Shown: positions 49,686 to 59,056, counted from the stretch's first letter. The stretch is DNA of 64,000 nucleotides from Larkinella bovis (GCF_042655385.1 NZ_JBHSMA010000011.1:62001-126000), one strand, 5' to 3'. The notes: generated from the letters alone by a model not told the origin. Made by a program: numbers and translations.

Positions 49686-51611
49686 TCAGGATCGAAATAA
49701 TCCCGCTAATTTATCCAACGTCAAGACAGTCGTAATCGGTTCACCGTTTGGCGTATAGGATGCGTTTGTCGATGCAATTAATTGTTCTACCAGCGCTTTC
49801 TGTTCTGGTTCGGCCAGCGGTTTTTGCTGCCGAACCGCCGACCGGCGGGCCAGCGACCGCGCCAGCACTTCGGCCCGCTCCAGTTTGAGCCGCCCGGTAT
49901 CTTCGCGCAGCTGCGCCAGCAAATTGGCAAATAATTCTTCTTCGTTTTCGCCCACCGACAGCGCCGGAACGCCCCGGATCAGGAAGGCATTCTGGCCGAC
50001 TTCGTCGAACAGAAAGCCCAGACTGGTCAGGTCTTCGCGTAATTCGAGCGCCAGGTTGTAATCGACGGGCATCACCGATACGGTTTTGGGAAACAGCAAT
50101 TGCTGCGATACGCCGTTCCGTTTCGTCAACGCTGCCTGATACTGGTCGTACAGCACCCGTTCGTACGCCCGGCGCTGGTCGATCACCAGCAGCCCGGCCG
50201 GCACCGGCGTCAGCAGATACCGGTTTTGCACCTGCATGACCGCGCCAATGGTTTCGGGCCAAACCGGCGAGGTTTTCAGGTGATTGACGCGGCTTTCCAG
50301 CGTGAGGGCTTCCGTTTCCGCCGGCCCCTCATGGGTTTCGAACAGGTTAACCGGTTCGGTAGCGGTTTCCGGCTTTTCCAGCCCTTCGAACATCGCCTGC
50401 CAGTTGGCCGCCGACTTGCGGGGAAAATCAAGACCGGAAGCCGGTTTGGGTTCCAGCCGATCGTTCGCCCAGACCGGATTCATGGGCCGGGGCGCTGACC
50501 GGTTTTGCGGCTCTGCCGGACTGCCGCCAAGTCCTTCTGACGAACGGCGGGGGGCCGGGGTCACCGGCAGGAAGTTAACATTGGAATCAAAATCGAGGGA
50601 GGGCGTCAGATTATAGACACCAACCGCCTTCCGGACGGCCGCCATGACGATGGCGTATACCGACCGTTCATCGTCGAATTTGATTTCGGTTTTTGTCGGG
50701 TGAATGTTGATATCAATATGCGACGGATCGATTTCGATAAACAGGACATAGAACGGGTGAAAACCCTCCTGAATGGTTCCTTCGTAGGCCCCCACGACGG
50801 CATGGTGCAGGTAGTTGTGCTTGACAAACCGGGAATTGACGAAAAAGAACTGTTCTCCACGCGTTTTACGGGCAAATTCCGGTTTTCCAATATACCCCCG
50901 AACGTTCACATATGGGGTTTCCTCCTCGCAAAAAGCCAGTTGTTCCCGGTATTGTTTCCCGAATAAATCGACAATCCGGCGACTCAGCTTGCCCGCCTGC
51001 AGGTTATAAACTTCCGAATCGTTATGGTAAAGAGAAAACGCGACATCAGGATGAGCTAATGCTACCCGCTGAAACTCATCCAGAATATGCCGCATTTCGA
51101 CGGAATTGGATTTCAGGAAATTACGCCGGGCCGGAACATTGAAGAATAAATTTTTTACCAGAATATTGGTCCCGGGCAGACACGAAACCGACTCCTGCGA
51201 TTTAATTTCGGAGCCTTCGATCCGGATCAATGTTCCCAATTCATCGCCCCGGGTTGCTTCAGACCGCCGGGTTCGCAATTCAACCTGGGCAATGGCCGCA
51301 ATGGACGCCAGGGCCTCGCCCCGAAAACCCATCGTCCGGATGCGAAACAAATCATCCGACGAGCGGATTTTGGACGTTGCGTGTCGTTCAAAACTCATCC
51401 GCGCGTCCGTCTCAGACATGCCAATACCATCATCTATAATCTGAATCAATGATTTACCGGCCTCACGGATAATAATTTGTACGGTTTTTGCTTTGGCATC
51501 TATGGAATTTTCGAGCAATTCTTTAACCACAGATGCTGGCCGTTGCACCACCTCCCCTGCCGCAATCTGATTGGCAATTGAATCCGGTAATAGTTGAATA
51601 ATATTCAACAT
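49686..51611 (-). CDS. mutL: DNA mismatch repair protein MutL
   Basis: Matchmaker between MutS and the downstream nuclease. The 641 residues open with the GHKL ATPase (AAGEVVQRPASVVKELLENSIDA, DDGIGM, TMGFRGEALASI), a variable linker (about 340-430), and the C-terminal dimer domain (about 445-641). The endonuclease motif usually DQHAxxExxxxE reads DQRRAYERVLYD, and the C-terminal metal motif lacks Cys and His (STNASYTPNGEP), so the protein may lack nuclease activity. Downstream genes on the minus strand are the rhomboids. Confidence 0.95.
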   Translation of the reverse strand: MLNIIQLLPDSIANQIAAGEVVQRPASVVKELLENSIDAKAKTVQIIIREAGKSLIQIIDDGIGMSETDARMSFERHATSKIRSSDDLFRIRTMGFRGEALASIAAIAQVELRTRRSEATRGDELGTLIRIEGSEIKSQESVSCLPGTNILVKNLFFNVPARRNFLKSNSVEMRHILDEFQRVALAHPDVAFSLYHNDSEVYNLQAGKLSRRIVDLFGKQYREQLAFCEEETPYVNVRGYIGKPEFARKTRGEQFFFVNSRFVKHNYLHHAVVGAYEGTIQEGFHPFYVLFIEIDPSHIDINIHPTKTEIKFDDERSVYAIVMAAVRKAVGVYNLTPSLDFDSNVNFLPVTPAPRRSSEGLGGSPAEPQNRSAPRPMNPVWANDRLEPKPASGLDFPRKSAANWQAMFEGLEKPETATEPVNLFETHEGPAETEALTLESRVNHLKTSPVWPETIGAVMQVQNRYLLTPVPAGLLVIDQRRAYERVLYDQYQAALTKRNGVSQQLLFPKTVSVMPVDYNLALELREDLTSLGFLFDEVGQNAFLIRGVPALSVGENEEELFANLLAQLREDTGRLKLERAEVLARSLARRSAVRQQKPLAEPEQKALVEQLIASTNASYTPNGEPITTVLTLDKLAGLFRS

Positions 51612-51730
51612 TTTGTATTTATCTAATAATTCGAATTCTTAATTGAAGATCAAATTACTACTTTTCCACGATATTAGAAAAATCAACCAGGATAGGTTTC
51701 GTAATTTTGTAAATCTTTTTTCTCGGTTCC

Positions 51731-51761
51731 TTGTTATAGTAATAATTCAAGACTAACTTTG
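51731..51761 (+). promoter_or_regulatory. promoter for the 52-residue membrane ORF
   Basis: TTG (51731-51733) and TAACTTTG (51754-51761) lie 20 bp apart, the best-spaced -33/-7 pair in this window. The leader to the ATG at 51872 would be about 100 nt. Confidence 0.55.
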
Positions 51762-51871
51762 AATATTAACAGAAACAAACCCGCTTTTGTGGTTGATAAA
51801 GGGATGATTTAACGAGGTTTTCAGCGCCTTGTCTTCAATGCAGGATAGTACGATTTTACCCAAATACCGAG

Positions 51872-52030
51872 ATGAAGAAGGTCAAATTAAACATGGTTTT
51901 GCACTGGGTGGTTTTCTTTCCCATCATTTTACCGCTGTGTATGATATTCGGAGCTGTGCAGGGCGCAATGCAAATGGCGGAACGGGTGCTTAACCAGTTC
52001 TGGTCGGATGTCACCCCCACGATTAAGTGA
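51872..52030 (+). CDS. 52-residue small membrane protein
   Basis: Open frame MKKVKLNMVLHWVVFFPIIL... ending at TGA 52028-52030. A basic start (KKVK) leads to one hydrophobic helix (about 8-30, VVFFPIILPLCMIFGAV) and then an amphipathic tail with QMAERVLNQFW. It is preceded by a good promoter and lies in an otherwise empty 500-bp gap between mutL and the pseudouridine synthase gene. An opposing 64-codon minus-strand frame covers the same DNA but has no promoter. Function unknown; single-helix regulatory or toxin-like peptides look similar. Confidence 0.55.
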   Translation: MKKVKLNMVLHWVVFFPIILPLCMIFGAVQGAMQMAERVLNQFWSDVTPTIK

Positions 52031-52121
52031 TATCCTTTTATTTTTTTCAATCTGACGATTTAATTTTTTCGTCTGAACGGGTATGCGCCCTGCTGCCACC
52101 TGATTGGATTTATCGAAGGGC

Positions 52122-52847
52122 TTAATGAATAAAATCTAAGTTTTTATCCTTATAATCCTCCGGATCCAAGGCTAAAAATTCTTCCCAAAACGGATTATTC
52201 GGAACCCCGGCTTTGCAGACCAGCGGTTCTTTTTTGATGGGATGAATGAAATAGAGCCGTCTGGCATGAAGATTGATACTGCTATCCTGGTTGGGTCGGG
52301 GAAACCCGTACTTGATATCACCGCGAATCGGACACCCCATACTCGCCAATTGCACCCGAATCTGGTGCGGCCTTCCCGTAATCGGGTTTACTTCCAGCAG
52401 ATAATGATCGTTGATTTTGCCGAGCAAACGGTAGGTTAATTCCGCTTTTTGCGAACCCGGCACTTCGTAATCGTAGGCTTTTACGGTATTGGTCGCTTCA
52501 TCTTTCAGCAAAAAATGGCTCAACCGCCCTTTTTCTTCACGCGGTTTTCGGGCCACCACCGCCCAGTACGTTTTTTGCACCTGCCGTTTCCGAAAAATTT
52601 CGTTCATCCGTTCCAGGGCCTTCGATGTGCGCGCGAACACCACCAGACCGCTAACCGGCCGGTCGAGCCGGTGAACGGTCCCCAGAAACACATCACCGGG
52701 CTTGTCGTATTTCTTCTTGATGTAGTTCTTGATCAGATCCAGCAGTGGCACATCCCTGGTCTTATCGGCCTGCACCAGTACTCCCGGTTCTTTATTGACA
52801 ACAATCAGGTGATTGTCTTCGTATACAATAACATACTTCTGTTTCAT
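52122..52847 (-). CDS. RluA-family RNA pseudouridine synthase
   Basis: Isomerises uridine in rRNA or tRNA. The 241-residue product begins MKQKYVIVYEDNHLIVVNKEPG; the catalytic aspartate is in GTVHRLDRPVSGLVVFART, followed by ALERMNEIFRKRQVQKTYWA and the GRPHQIRVQLASMG segment. No N-terminal S4 domain is present, unlike RluB/C/D, so it belongs to the compact RluA/TruC-like type; the target position cannot be assigned. A start seven codons upstream (52868) is possible. Confidence 0.9.
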   Translation of the reverse strand: MKQKYVIVYEDNHLIVVNKEPGVLVQADKTRDVPLLDLIKNYIKKKYDKPGDVFLGTVHRLDRPVSGLVVFARTSKALERMNEIFRKRQVQKTYWAVVARKPREEKGRLSHFLLKDEATNTVKAYDYEVPGSQKAELTYRLLGKINDHYLLEVNPITGRPHQIRVQLASMGCPIRGDIKYGFPRPNQDSSINLHARRLYFIHPIKKEPLVCKAGVPNNPFWEEFLALDPEDYKDKNLDFIH

Positions 52848-52901
52848 AGTCTTGGGATGAATTAACATTCACCGTTTGTTCAGCCGAAAGCTGCACGTAC
52901 C

Positions 52902-53720
52902 TTAATAAGCCTCTTCCTTCGTCGGAAATTCGCGGTCTTTGACGTCATCGACGTAATGGCCGATTGCGTCGGTGATAATACCGTGCAAATCCGCATAGCG
53001 ACGCAAAAACCGGGGTTTAAACTCTTTGTTGATGCCCAGCAAATCGTGCAGAACCAGAATCTGGCCGTCGGCATCCGGCCCGGCGCCAATGCCGATGGTC
53101 GGAATGGTCAGGCTTTCCGATACCTGTTTGGTCAAAGCCGCCGGTATTTTTTCCAGCACCACGGCGTAACAACCAATCTCTTCCAGCATTTTGGCATCTT
53201 CCAGCAATTTCTGCGCTTCGGTTTCTTCTTTTGCCCGAACCGCATACGTCCCGAATTTATAAATGGATTGGGGCGTCAGGCCCAGGTGGCCCATGACGGG
53301 AACACCGGCACTCAACACCCGGATGATCGACTCTCGGACTTCCAGACCACCTTCCATTTTCACGGAATGAGCCCCCGATTCTTTCATGATCCGGATGGCC
53401 GACCGCAGCGCTTCCGACGAATTTCCCTGGTATGAGCCAAACGGCAGATCGACCACCACCAGGGCCCGTTTGACCGCCCGGACGACCGACGTGGCGTGGT
53501 AAATCATCTGATCCAGCGTAATGGGCAGGGTTGTTTCGTGGCCCGCCATGACGTTCGAAGCCGAATCACCCACCAGAATAACTTCTACACCAGCCGCATC
53601 GACCAGCCGGGCCAGTGAATAATCATAGGCGGTTAAGGCCGAAATTTTTTCCCCCTTGCTCTTCAGTTCCTGAATAACATGGGTCGTAATCCGTTTGATG
53701 TCGGGGTTATGAACAGACAT
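52902..53720 (-). CDS. panB: 3-methyl-2-oxobutanoate hydroxymethyltransferase
   Basis: Makes ketopantoate from 2-oxoisovalerate, the IlvD product, for coenzyme A synthesis, so it draws on the ilv pathway at the other end of the window. The 272 residues include TAYDYSLARLVDAAGVEVILVGDSASNVMAGHETT (metal ligands in the aspartates), VKMEGG and the GHLGLTPQS loop. Full length and intact. Upstream of the RluA-like gene by 54 bp on the same strand, probably one transcript. Confidence 0.95.
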   Translation of the reverse strand: MSVHNPDIKRITTHVIQELKSKGEKISALTAYDYSLARLVDAAGVEVILVGDSASNVMAGHETTLPITLDQMIYHATSVVRAVKRALVVVDLPFGSYQGNSSEALRSAIRIMKESGAHSVKMEGGLEVRESIIRVLSAGVPVMGHLGLTPQSIYKFGTYAVRAKEETEAQKLLEDAKMLEEIGCYAVVLEKIPAALTKQVSESLTIPTIGIGAGPDADGQILVLHDLLGINKEFKPRFLRRYADLHGIITDAIGHYVDDVKDREFPTKEEAY

Positions 53721-53850
53721 TTGTTACGTAACTGTTTTGGGCAATTGTGAGCAGAATACACCGGCAATCTACTGCGAATTGTACGGAATAGAACCAAGAT
53801 GGGCGCAAAATGATTCGGTAAACCGCCGATGGTCGGGGATTCGGTGGAAA

Positions 53851-55293
53851 TTAACGGTCCAGAAGCCAGGATTCAGGGTTCAAACGGTTCGTGCTTTTCC
53901 AGACCTGAAACTGAACTTCGGCCACCCCATCTTTGTCGGTAGCCACGATACCGATGGGCTCCCGGGCTTTCAGGCGCTGCCCGACCTGCACCGACACACT
54001 CTTCAATTTAGCGTAAACCGTATAATAATCACCATGTTGCACTGCGACAATGTTGTGCATTCCGGTCACGTAAGTTGTATACTGCACCACGCCATCGTAC
54101 ACCGCCCGGACCACTTCGCCGGGACTGGTCTGAATATCAATTCCGGGATTATCCTGCATGACCCCTTTCAAAACCGGGTGCGGTTTTACCCCGTAATGAT
54201 CCGAAATAAAACCACGGGCAACCGGCCAGGGCAGGCGGTTGCGGGAGGCCGCAAAGGAAGACGCCAGTGCGGCTTCTTCGTCATTCAATAAGGTATTCCG
54301 GCGCTCATCCGGTTTACGGGCTGCGCGTTCGGCCGCTTCGGGAGCAGTTTCGGTGGTTTTCGGTTCAGCGGTTTTGGCATCGGCCGTTTCGGCCTTGTTT
54401 CCTTCCGCTTCTTCCGCATTGGCTTTTTCGGCCTTGGCGGCCGCAGCCGCTGCGGCTCTTTCGCGCGCAATTCGCTCGCGTTCCGCCTTTTCACGGGCGA
54501 TTCGGGCCAGCCGTTCGCGCTCCTGACGCTCCCGGATTTCCCGGCGAATCATTTCGGTGATGGCCGATTCCAGGCGATTGACGGCTTTCCGGCTTTCGGC
54601 CAGTTCGGTACGAAGATCCTGTTCTTTTTCGCTCAGTTCCTGCGCTACCCGGTTTTTCTCGTCCTTCAGCCCTTCCAGCCGCTTCGACTCGTTAACCTGC
54701 ACAGCCAGCGTCCCCTGTTGCTGTTTCTTTTTGACCTCGACAGCCTGTTGTTTGGTCAGCATTTCCTGCCGCACTTTTTCCATCTGTCTTACCTGGCCTT
54801 TGCGGGCTTCGGAATATTGCTGGAGGTATTTATACCGCGCGACCAACTGATTGAAGCTTTCGGCCGAGAACAAAAACCCAAGCGGATTGACCTGCTGCCG
54901 GCGTTTATCGGCTGCGTAAATCATCTCACCGTATTCTTTTTTAAGCTTTTCGAGATCTTTCTGCAACTGACCGGAGGTCCGGCGCAATTCCTGAATTTCA
55001 CTCGTCATCAACTTCACATCCTCGGTGAGGAGGTTAATTTGCTTGGACTGGGCGGCAATTTCCTGATTGAGCGCTTTCAACTGGCCTAACGTGGCCTGTT
55101 TCTGCGACGAGGTCTTTTTCAGGATGGTCCGGATCTGAGAGACTTTCTCGATATTTTGTTTTTTCTCTTTTTCCAATTGCTGCCGCGTCCGTTGCTGGGC
55201 CAAAGCGGTTTCGCCCGCCAGCCAGCAAACGGGTAGCAGTAGCATCAAAGCCTTCCAATGGGGCACCCAAACCGCGCTGTACTTCATAAACAT
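53851..55293 (-). CDS. EnvC-like murein hydrolase activator with degenerate LytM domain
   Basis: A 480-residue exported coiled-coil protein: signal peptide ending at ALAQ, long heptad-rich coils (about 35-260), an Ala/Glu/Lys-rich low-complexity linker (about 265-345), and a C-terminal LytM/M23 fold (about 365-480). In active M23 peptidases the zinc site is HxxxD and HxH; here the first position reads QDNPGIDI, the next YAKL and EVQFQVWK instead of HxHFE, so all His ligands are lost. Such degenerate domains (E. coli EnvC) activate amidases at division sites. Last gene of the TPR-DUF4292-EnvC trio. ATG 55287 is an alternative start. Confidence 0.88.
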   Translation of the reverse strand: MFMKYSAVWVPHWKALMLLLPVCWLAGETALAQQRTRQQLEKEKKQNIEKVSQIRTILKKTSSQKQATLGQLKALNQEIAAQSKQINLLTEDVKLMTSEIQELRRTSGQLQKDLEKLKKEYGEMIYAADKRRQQVNPLGFLFSAESFNQLVARYKYLQQYSEARKGQVRQMEKVRQEMLTKQQAVEVKKKQQQGTLAVQVNESKRLEGLKDEKNRVAQELSEKEQDLRTELAESRKAVNRLESAITEMIRREIRERQERERLARIAREKAERERIARERAAAAAAAKAEKANAEEAEGNKAETADAKTAEPKTTETAPEAAERAARKPDERRNTLLNDEEAALASSFAASRNRLPWPVARGFISDHYGVKPHPVLKGVMQDNPGIDIQTSPGEVVRAVYDGVVQYTTYVTGMHNIVAVQHGDYYTVYAKLKSVSVQVGQRLKAREPIGIVATDKDGVAEVQFQVWKSTNRLNPESWLLDR

Positions 55294-55309
55294 CTTGCAA
55301 TACCGGATT

Positions 55310-56164
55310 TTACAGTCTCCGCTGGAATCTCGCCGGAATCGTGAACGGAAAGCCCGGATTTTTTTCGGTAAGCTCTACTTTAGTGTGTCGAATTCGTAAA
55401 ACGGTCTGGTACGGCTGGCCGTCGTTTTTGGATTTGTAATCGACCGTGACCAAGCTGGTGTACGGAAACAGGAAATTATTCAAAACCGTAAAGTCTTCGT
55501 AATCCAGCGTCAGCGAATTTTTGGTTGGCTGCTCCACCACCAGCAGTTTTTTCAACTTCCGGTTTTCCTCACCAATGTAGTTATCAACCAGCACTTTACC
55601 TTCGTGCTGCCGCAGAAGCAGGTAATCTTTCTCGTTCTTGACCCGTTGTGCGGGCTCCTGTGGCAACGGCAGGTTGCCAATCAGCAGTGACTGAATCAGG
55701 CCGAAATTCAGGTTAAAATTAAACCGCTGGCTGAGTGTCGGATAATCATAGACCGAATATTCACGGTGAATCCGGTCCATAATGACCACGGAATCTTTCG
55801 TAATCAGTGCCCGAGCCACTTCAACACCCACCCCCGAAACCGATAACCAGATCAGACTGTCTTTGTCGATCCGCAGATTGACATTGGCGTTGTTGATATC
55901 CTGCTCCTTACTCTTGAACGAAACTTTTGATTTCGCCGTCAGGTAGTCAAAATCGACCTGATCAACGGTGGAATTCGCGTCGATGGAAGGCAGTGCCGGG
56001 GGCGCAGTGGCCACACTGTCGGCAGGACTGGCGGGCTGGGGCTGGACGGAAACGGTATCTGCCGGGGGAGAGGGCGGAGCGTTGCGGAACATTTTCTGCC
56101 GACGACACCCTTCCGAGGTCATCAGCACGACGACACATACCAGTCCGATAAAGTATTTACTCAT
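55310..56164 (-). CDS. DUF4292 lipoprotein
   Basis: A 284-residue lipoprotein with lipobox TSEGC (cysteine about 20) followed by a Pro/Ala/Ser-rich linker (25-60). The rest (about 65-284) is a beta-rich fold resembling the LolA/LolB cradle, with VDFDYLTAKSKVSFKSKEQDI and LTLDYEDFTVLNNFLFPYTSL, which fits DUF4292. In Bacteroidota the gene is usually beside the EnvC-like gene as here (16-bp gap). Likely acts in the periplasm on lipid or outer-membrane precursor handling; this is inferred from fold resemblance. Confidence 0.82.
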   Translation of the reverse strand: MSKYFIGLVCVVVLMTSEGCRRQKMFRNAPPSPPADTVSVQPQPASPADSVATAPPALPSIDANSTVDQVDFDYLTAKSKVSFKSKEQDINNANVNLRIDKDSLIWLSVSGVGVEVARALITKDSVVIMDRIHREYSVYDYPTLSQRFNFNLNFGLIQSLLIGNLPLPQEPAQRVKNEKDYLLLRQHEGKVLVDNYIGEENRKLKKLLVVEQPTKNSLTLDYEDFTVLNNFLFPYTSLVTVDYKSKNDGQPYQTVLRIRHTKVELTEKNPGFPFTIPARFQRRL

Positions 56165-57905
56165 AAATTTTTCCGGTGGCTATTTTCTTATCCAACCGTT
56201 CGGTCGTTTCACCTTTTTGTTTTGCTTTTTTCCACTGTTCAATGGCCCTGTCGTGTTCGCCCAACTGGTACAACACATCGCCATAATGCTCAATGATCGT
56301 CCCACTCACGTTCTTATCGGCTTGCAACGCTTTTTCAAGGTACTGCCGGGCTTTTGCATAGTCTTTCATGACATACAGCACCCAGGCGTAGGTATCAAGG
56401 TACGTGGCATTGTTCTGGTTTTTTTCCACCAGTCGTTCCGACATTTGCAGGGCCAGCGGGAGTTTTTCTTTCCGGAGGGATAAAAAATAGCTGTAGTTAT
56501 TCAGCACGTGGTCGTTATCCGGATCGGTTTTCAACACTTCTTCGTACGCTTCGTCCGACTTCTGGTGGTCGCCCATGCCATTGTATACATCGCCCAGCTG
56601 CGCCGTGACACTCTTCATCAGTTCGGCATTGGCCGACGAGAGCCGACGGCTTTCTTCGTAGGCCTCTACGGCTTCTTTGTAGCGTTTTTTGAAGTAATTG
56701 GCTGATCCGTTGAAAGCCCAGAGTACGCCCTGATTCGGAAACAGTTCCAGGGCCTGTTCCGAATGCACCAGCATGCTGTCCATCTGGTTTAATTCACCGT
56801 CGAGTTGCAGGATGGCGCCCCAGATCTCGTACGTTGCTTTATCCAGCCGGGCTGCTTTGACGTAATAATCGCGGGCTTCGGCTTTTTTCCCCTGCTGTAC
56901 CAGCAAGTCGGCATAAATCGCCTGCGAGCGGGCGTCTTTGGGGTGAGCCGTCGCCAGTTCTTTCGCTAGCCGGACAGCATTCTGCTTCGCTTTCTCATCA
57001 GTGCCGACCATGCCGAGGTAGCTCGACAGAATCCGGGCTTTGATGTCGGCCTCCAGGTTTGGATTCGAAAAGACTTTATCCAGCTCCTGACTGCATTTTT
57101 CCAGATTGCCCTGTTTCCGGTACAGGTCGGCCAGCATGACGTGGGCCTGGGGCAAGTCCGTATTGACTTTTAACGCCCGCTGGAGCCAGTCAACGGCCTG
57201 GTCGTTGCGATCGTTGGCAATCAGCAATTCGGCACCTTCCAGCAGATAATCGGTTTCACCCGGTTCCGACGCCACCAGTTTTTCGGCCTCCTGAATCGCT
57301 TTTTCGACCTTGTTCTGCTTGAGGTAAATGCGCTGTTTCTGCCGGATAATTTCTTCGTTCATTCCGGTCGCCTTCTCCACGCGGTCGTACATGTCGAGGG
57401 CTTTGTCCGGTTTTTCGTCGAACAGGTAAATAGCTGCCAGTTCAACCCCGTATTCGATGTTTTCGGGGCTTTTTTTGATCAGTTCTTCGTACAGGTTTTC
57501 GGCATCGGCAAAGCGTTTCTGCTTGACAAACAATTCGGCCAGTTGCAGAACGTAATATTTATTTTCACCTTTATTGAGTTGAACGGCTTTTTGCGCGTAG
57601 GGGAGGGCTTCTTCAACTTTTCCCTGCTTCATCAGGGCCGTGGCCGTCGCATACTGAGCCGCCGGATTTTCGGGATGCAGTTGAATTACTTTCTGGAACT
57701 GGGCGATGGCTTTCGACGGTTCGTCCATCATCATGAACTTCATGCCTTCCGTAAACAAGGATTCTTCAACGCCCCGTCCGCCTTCTTTCGGTTTCTGTTC
57801 CTTGGTTTTGCGTTGTGCCTGAGCGGGTGCGAGCCAGCACACCATCAGGCAGCCGATACCGGCAACCAGCCATTTCCGCCAATTGGGTTTTACCAGATCG
57901 TGCAT
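56157..57905 (-). CDS. exported TPR-repeat protein
   Basis: About 582 residues from MHDLVKPNWRKW with a signal peptide ending AQAQ. It is filled by TPR units of 34 residues: PENPAAQYATATALMKQGKVEEALPYAQKAV, PENIEYGVELAAIYLFDEKPDKALDMYDRV, and on to PDNDHVLNNYSYFLSLRKEKLPLALQMSERLV. The first units lie near 55 and the last near 570. Such proteins are scaffolds. The frame extends 21 codons upstream to 57968. Its 3' end overlaps the DUF4292 start by 8 bp, so this is the first gene of the trio. Confidence 0.9.
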   Translation of the reverse strand: MHDLVKPNWRKWLVAGIGCLMVCWLAPAQAQRKTKEQKPKEGGRGVEESLFTEGMKFMMMDEPSKAIAQFQKVIQLHPENPAAQYATATALMKQGKVEEALPYAQKAVQLNKGENKYYVLQLAELFVKQKRFADAENLYEELIKKSPENIEYGVELAAIYLFDEKPDKALDMYDRVEKATGMNEEIIRQKQRIYLKQNKVEKAIQEAEKLVASEPGETDYLLEGAELLIANDRNDQAVDWLQRALKVNTDLPQAHVMLADLYRKQGNLEKCSQELDKVFSNPNLEADIKARILSSYLGMVGTDEKAKQNAVRLAKELATAHPKDARSQAIYADLLVQQGKKAEARDYYVKAARLDKATYEIWGAILQLDGELNQMDSMLVHSEQALELFPNQGVLWAFNGSANYFKKRYKEAVEAYEESRRLSSANAELMKSVTAQLGDVYNGMGDHQKSDEAYEEVLKTDPDNDHVLNNYSYFLSLRKEKLPLALQMSERLVEKNQNNATYLDTYAWVLYVMKDYAKARQYLEKALQADKNVSGTIIEHYGDVLYQLGEHDRAIEQWKKAKQKGETTERLDKKIATGKIYE

Positions 57906-58022
57906 CTGCTCATTCGAGTTAAAATGAATCGAATCATTGTGATCAGCCGCTCGGGCTCTTTTGTTCAAACGCGTTTGGCACGGTCTCTATTGCAGCGATG
58001 GCTTACCGTTGATCACACTATA

Positions 58023-58030
58023 CAAAGGTA
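58023..58030 (-). promoter_or_regulatory. -7 promoter element for the TPR-DUF4292-EnvC operon
   Basis: Minus-strand TACCTTTG, about 120 bp before the TPR protein ATG at 57905. Between it and the AlbA_2 gene stop (58211) no gene is seen. Confidence 0.5.
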
Positions 58031-58210
58031 GTGGAAAACATCGGATTAGCCATCCGATGACGACCCGTTGATCGGGGGAGAGATGGTCAGAGCTAAGAGC
58101 AGGGCTCTTTTGTACCGGGAAGTAAACACTGTTTCGCAACCCAACGCCGGTCCTGATGGATCAACCGGTAGCCGGGTGTGACGCGGTTTTGATTCGGAAG
58201 CAAAACGTTT

Positions 58211-58855
58211 TTAGCCCGGTCGGGTCGTGAAACGATCCCCCACTTCATCGGGATGTACCTGGAGAACGTTGGCCAGCACCAGCAACACCAGGGTCCGGGA
58301 AGCCATTCGGCGCGGAATCCGGGCAATAGTGGCGAACAAATCAACCGTAATGCTCTGGTTACGCGCCAGGTGTTGCATCAGGGCTTGTTCTTTCTCGCCG
58401 TACGTAAACCGAATGTTCCGGTCGGCGGTTTCACCCTTCAGAATCTCCCGCACCTCCTTACTGGCCTGCATGGCCTTGTCGTCAACCCGGATGTAAGCCC
58501 GGTGCAGGTCGTTGAGCGGATCATCGACGTAGTGCGGTTTTCGGTCGCTTTCCGGCACGGTGATCACCAGCACTTCCCGGTCGTTGGCCAGGGCCACGCG
58601 TTCCATGGTGTAATCAATGGCCGGTTTGCAATACCGTTCGATGGCGCGTTCCAGCAAATATTCGTCTTCGTCAATATGTTTCAGTCCCTGGATACTTTTG
58701 TCGTCACCGATGCCGATCAGCAGCTTCCCGCCTTCGGTGTTGGCAAATGCCACAATCTCGCGAATGATTCGCTCGGGGTGATTGGACTTTAATTTGAATT
58801 CGAGATGCGTTCCCTCACCCTGTCTGACCAGTTCCTTGAGCGCCCTGTAGTCCAT
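58211..58855 (-). CDS. AlbA_2 (Schlafen-type) putative nucleic-acid-binding protein
   Basis: A 214-residue protein that matches the AlbA_2 fold at its N-terminus: LVRQGEGTHLEFKLKSNHPERIIREIVAFANTEGGKLLIGIGDD (about 8-52), then DIHRAYIRVDDKAMQAS-like segments. The C-terminal 60 residues look like a winged-helix unit (EKEQALMQHLARNQSITVDLFATIARIPRRMASRTL). Such proteins are annotated as ATP-binding or helix-turn-helix and are suspected to act in regulation or RNA cleavage; none is proven here. Single gene, divergent from the hydroxylase. Confidence 0.8.
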   Translation of the reverse strand: MDYRALKELVRQGEGTHLEFKLKSNHPERIIREIVAFANTEGGKLLIGIGDDKSIQGLKHIDEDEYLLERAIERYCKPAIDYTMERVALANDREVLVITVPESDRKPHYVDDPLNDLHRAYIRVDDKAMQASKEVREILKGETADRNIRFTYGEKEQALMQHLARNQSITVDLFATIARIPRRMASRTLVLLVLANVLQVHPDEVGDRFTTRPG

Positions 58856-59056
58856 CAGTCTATCGGCTGTATCTGTGTCAGGAAGGTTGTAAATCTTCCC
58901 TTGCTTTTAAATATAAACGTTTTTACCAATACGAACCAAAGGTTGTCTTAACTATTTTACCGACAAATCCGCTATTTTAGCCGGTGGTTCTCCCTCGTAA
59001 CTATTTACGGTTATGGATCGTTTATCCTTTGGCTGTACTGACTTTATAACGAAAAA

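Noticed and set aside
51856..52050. A 64-codon minus-strand frame opposite the small membrane ORF
   Set aside because: The plus-strand 52-residue frame has a good promoter and a membrane-type pattern; this one has neither.
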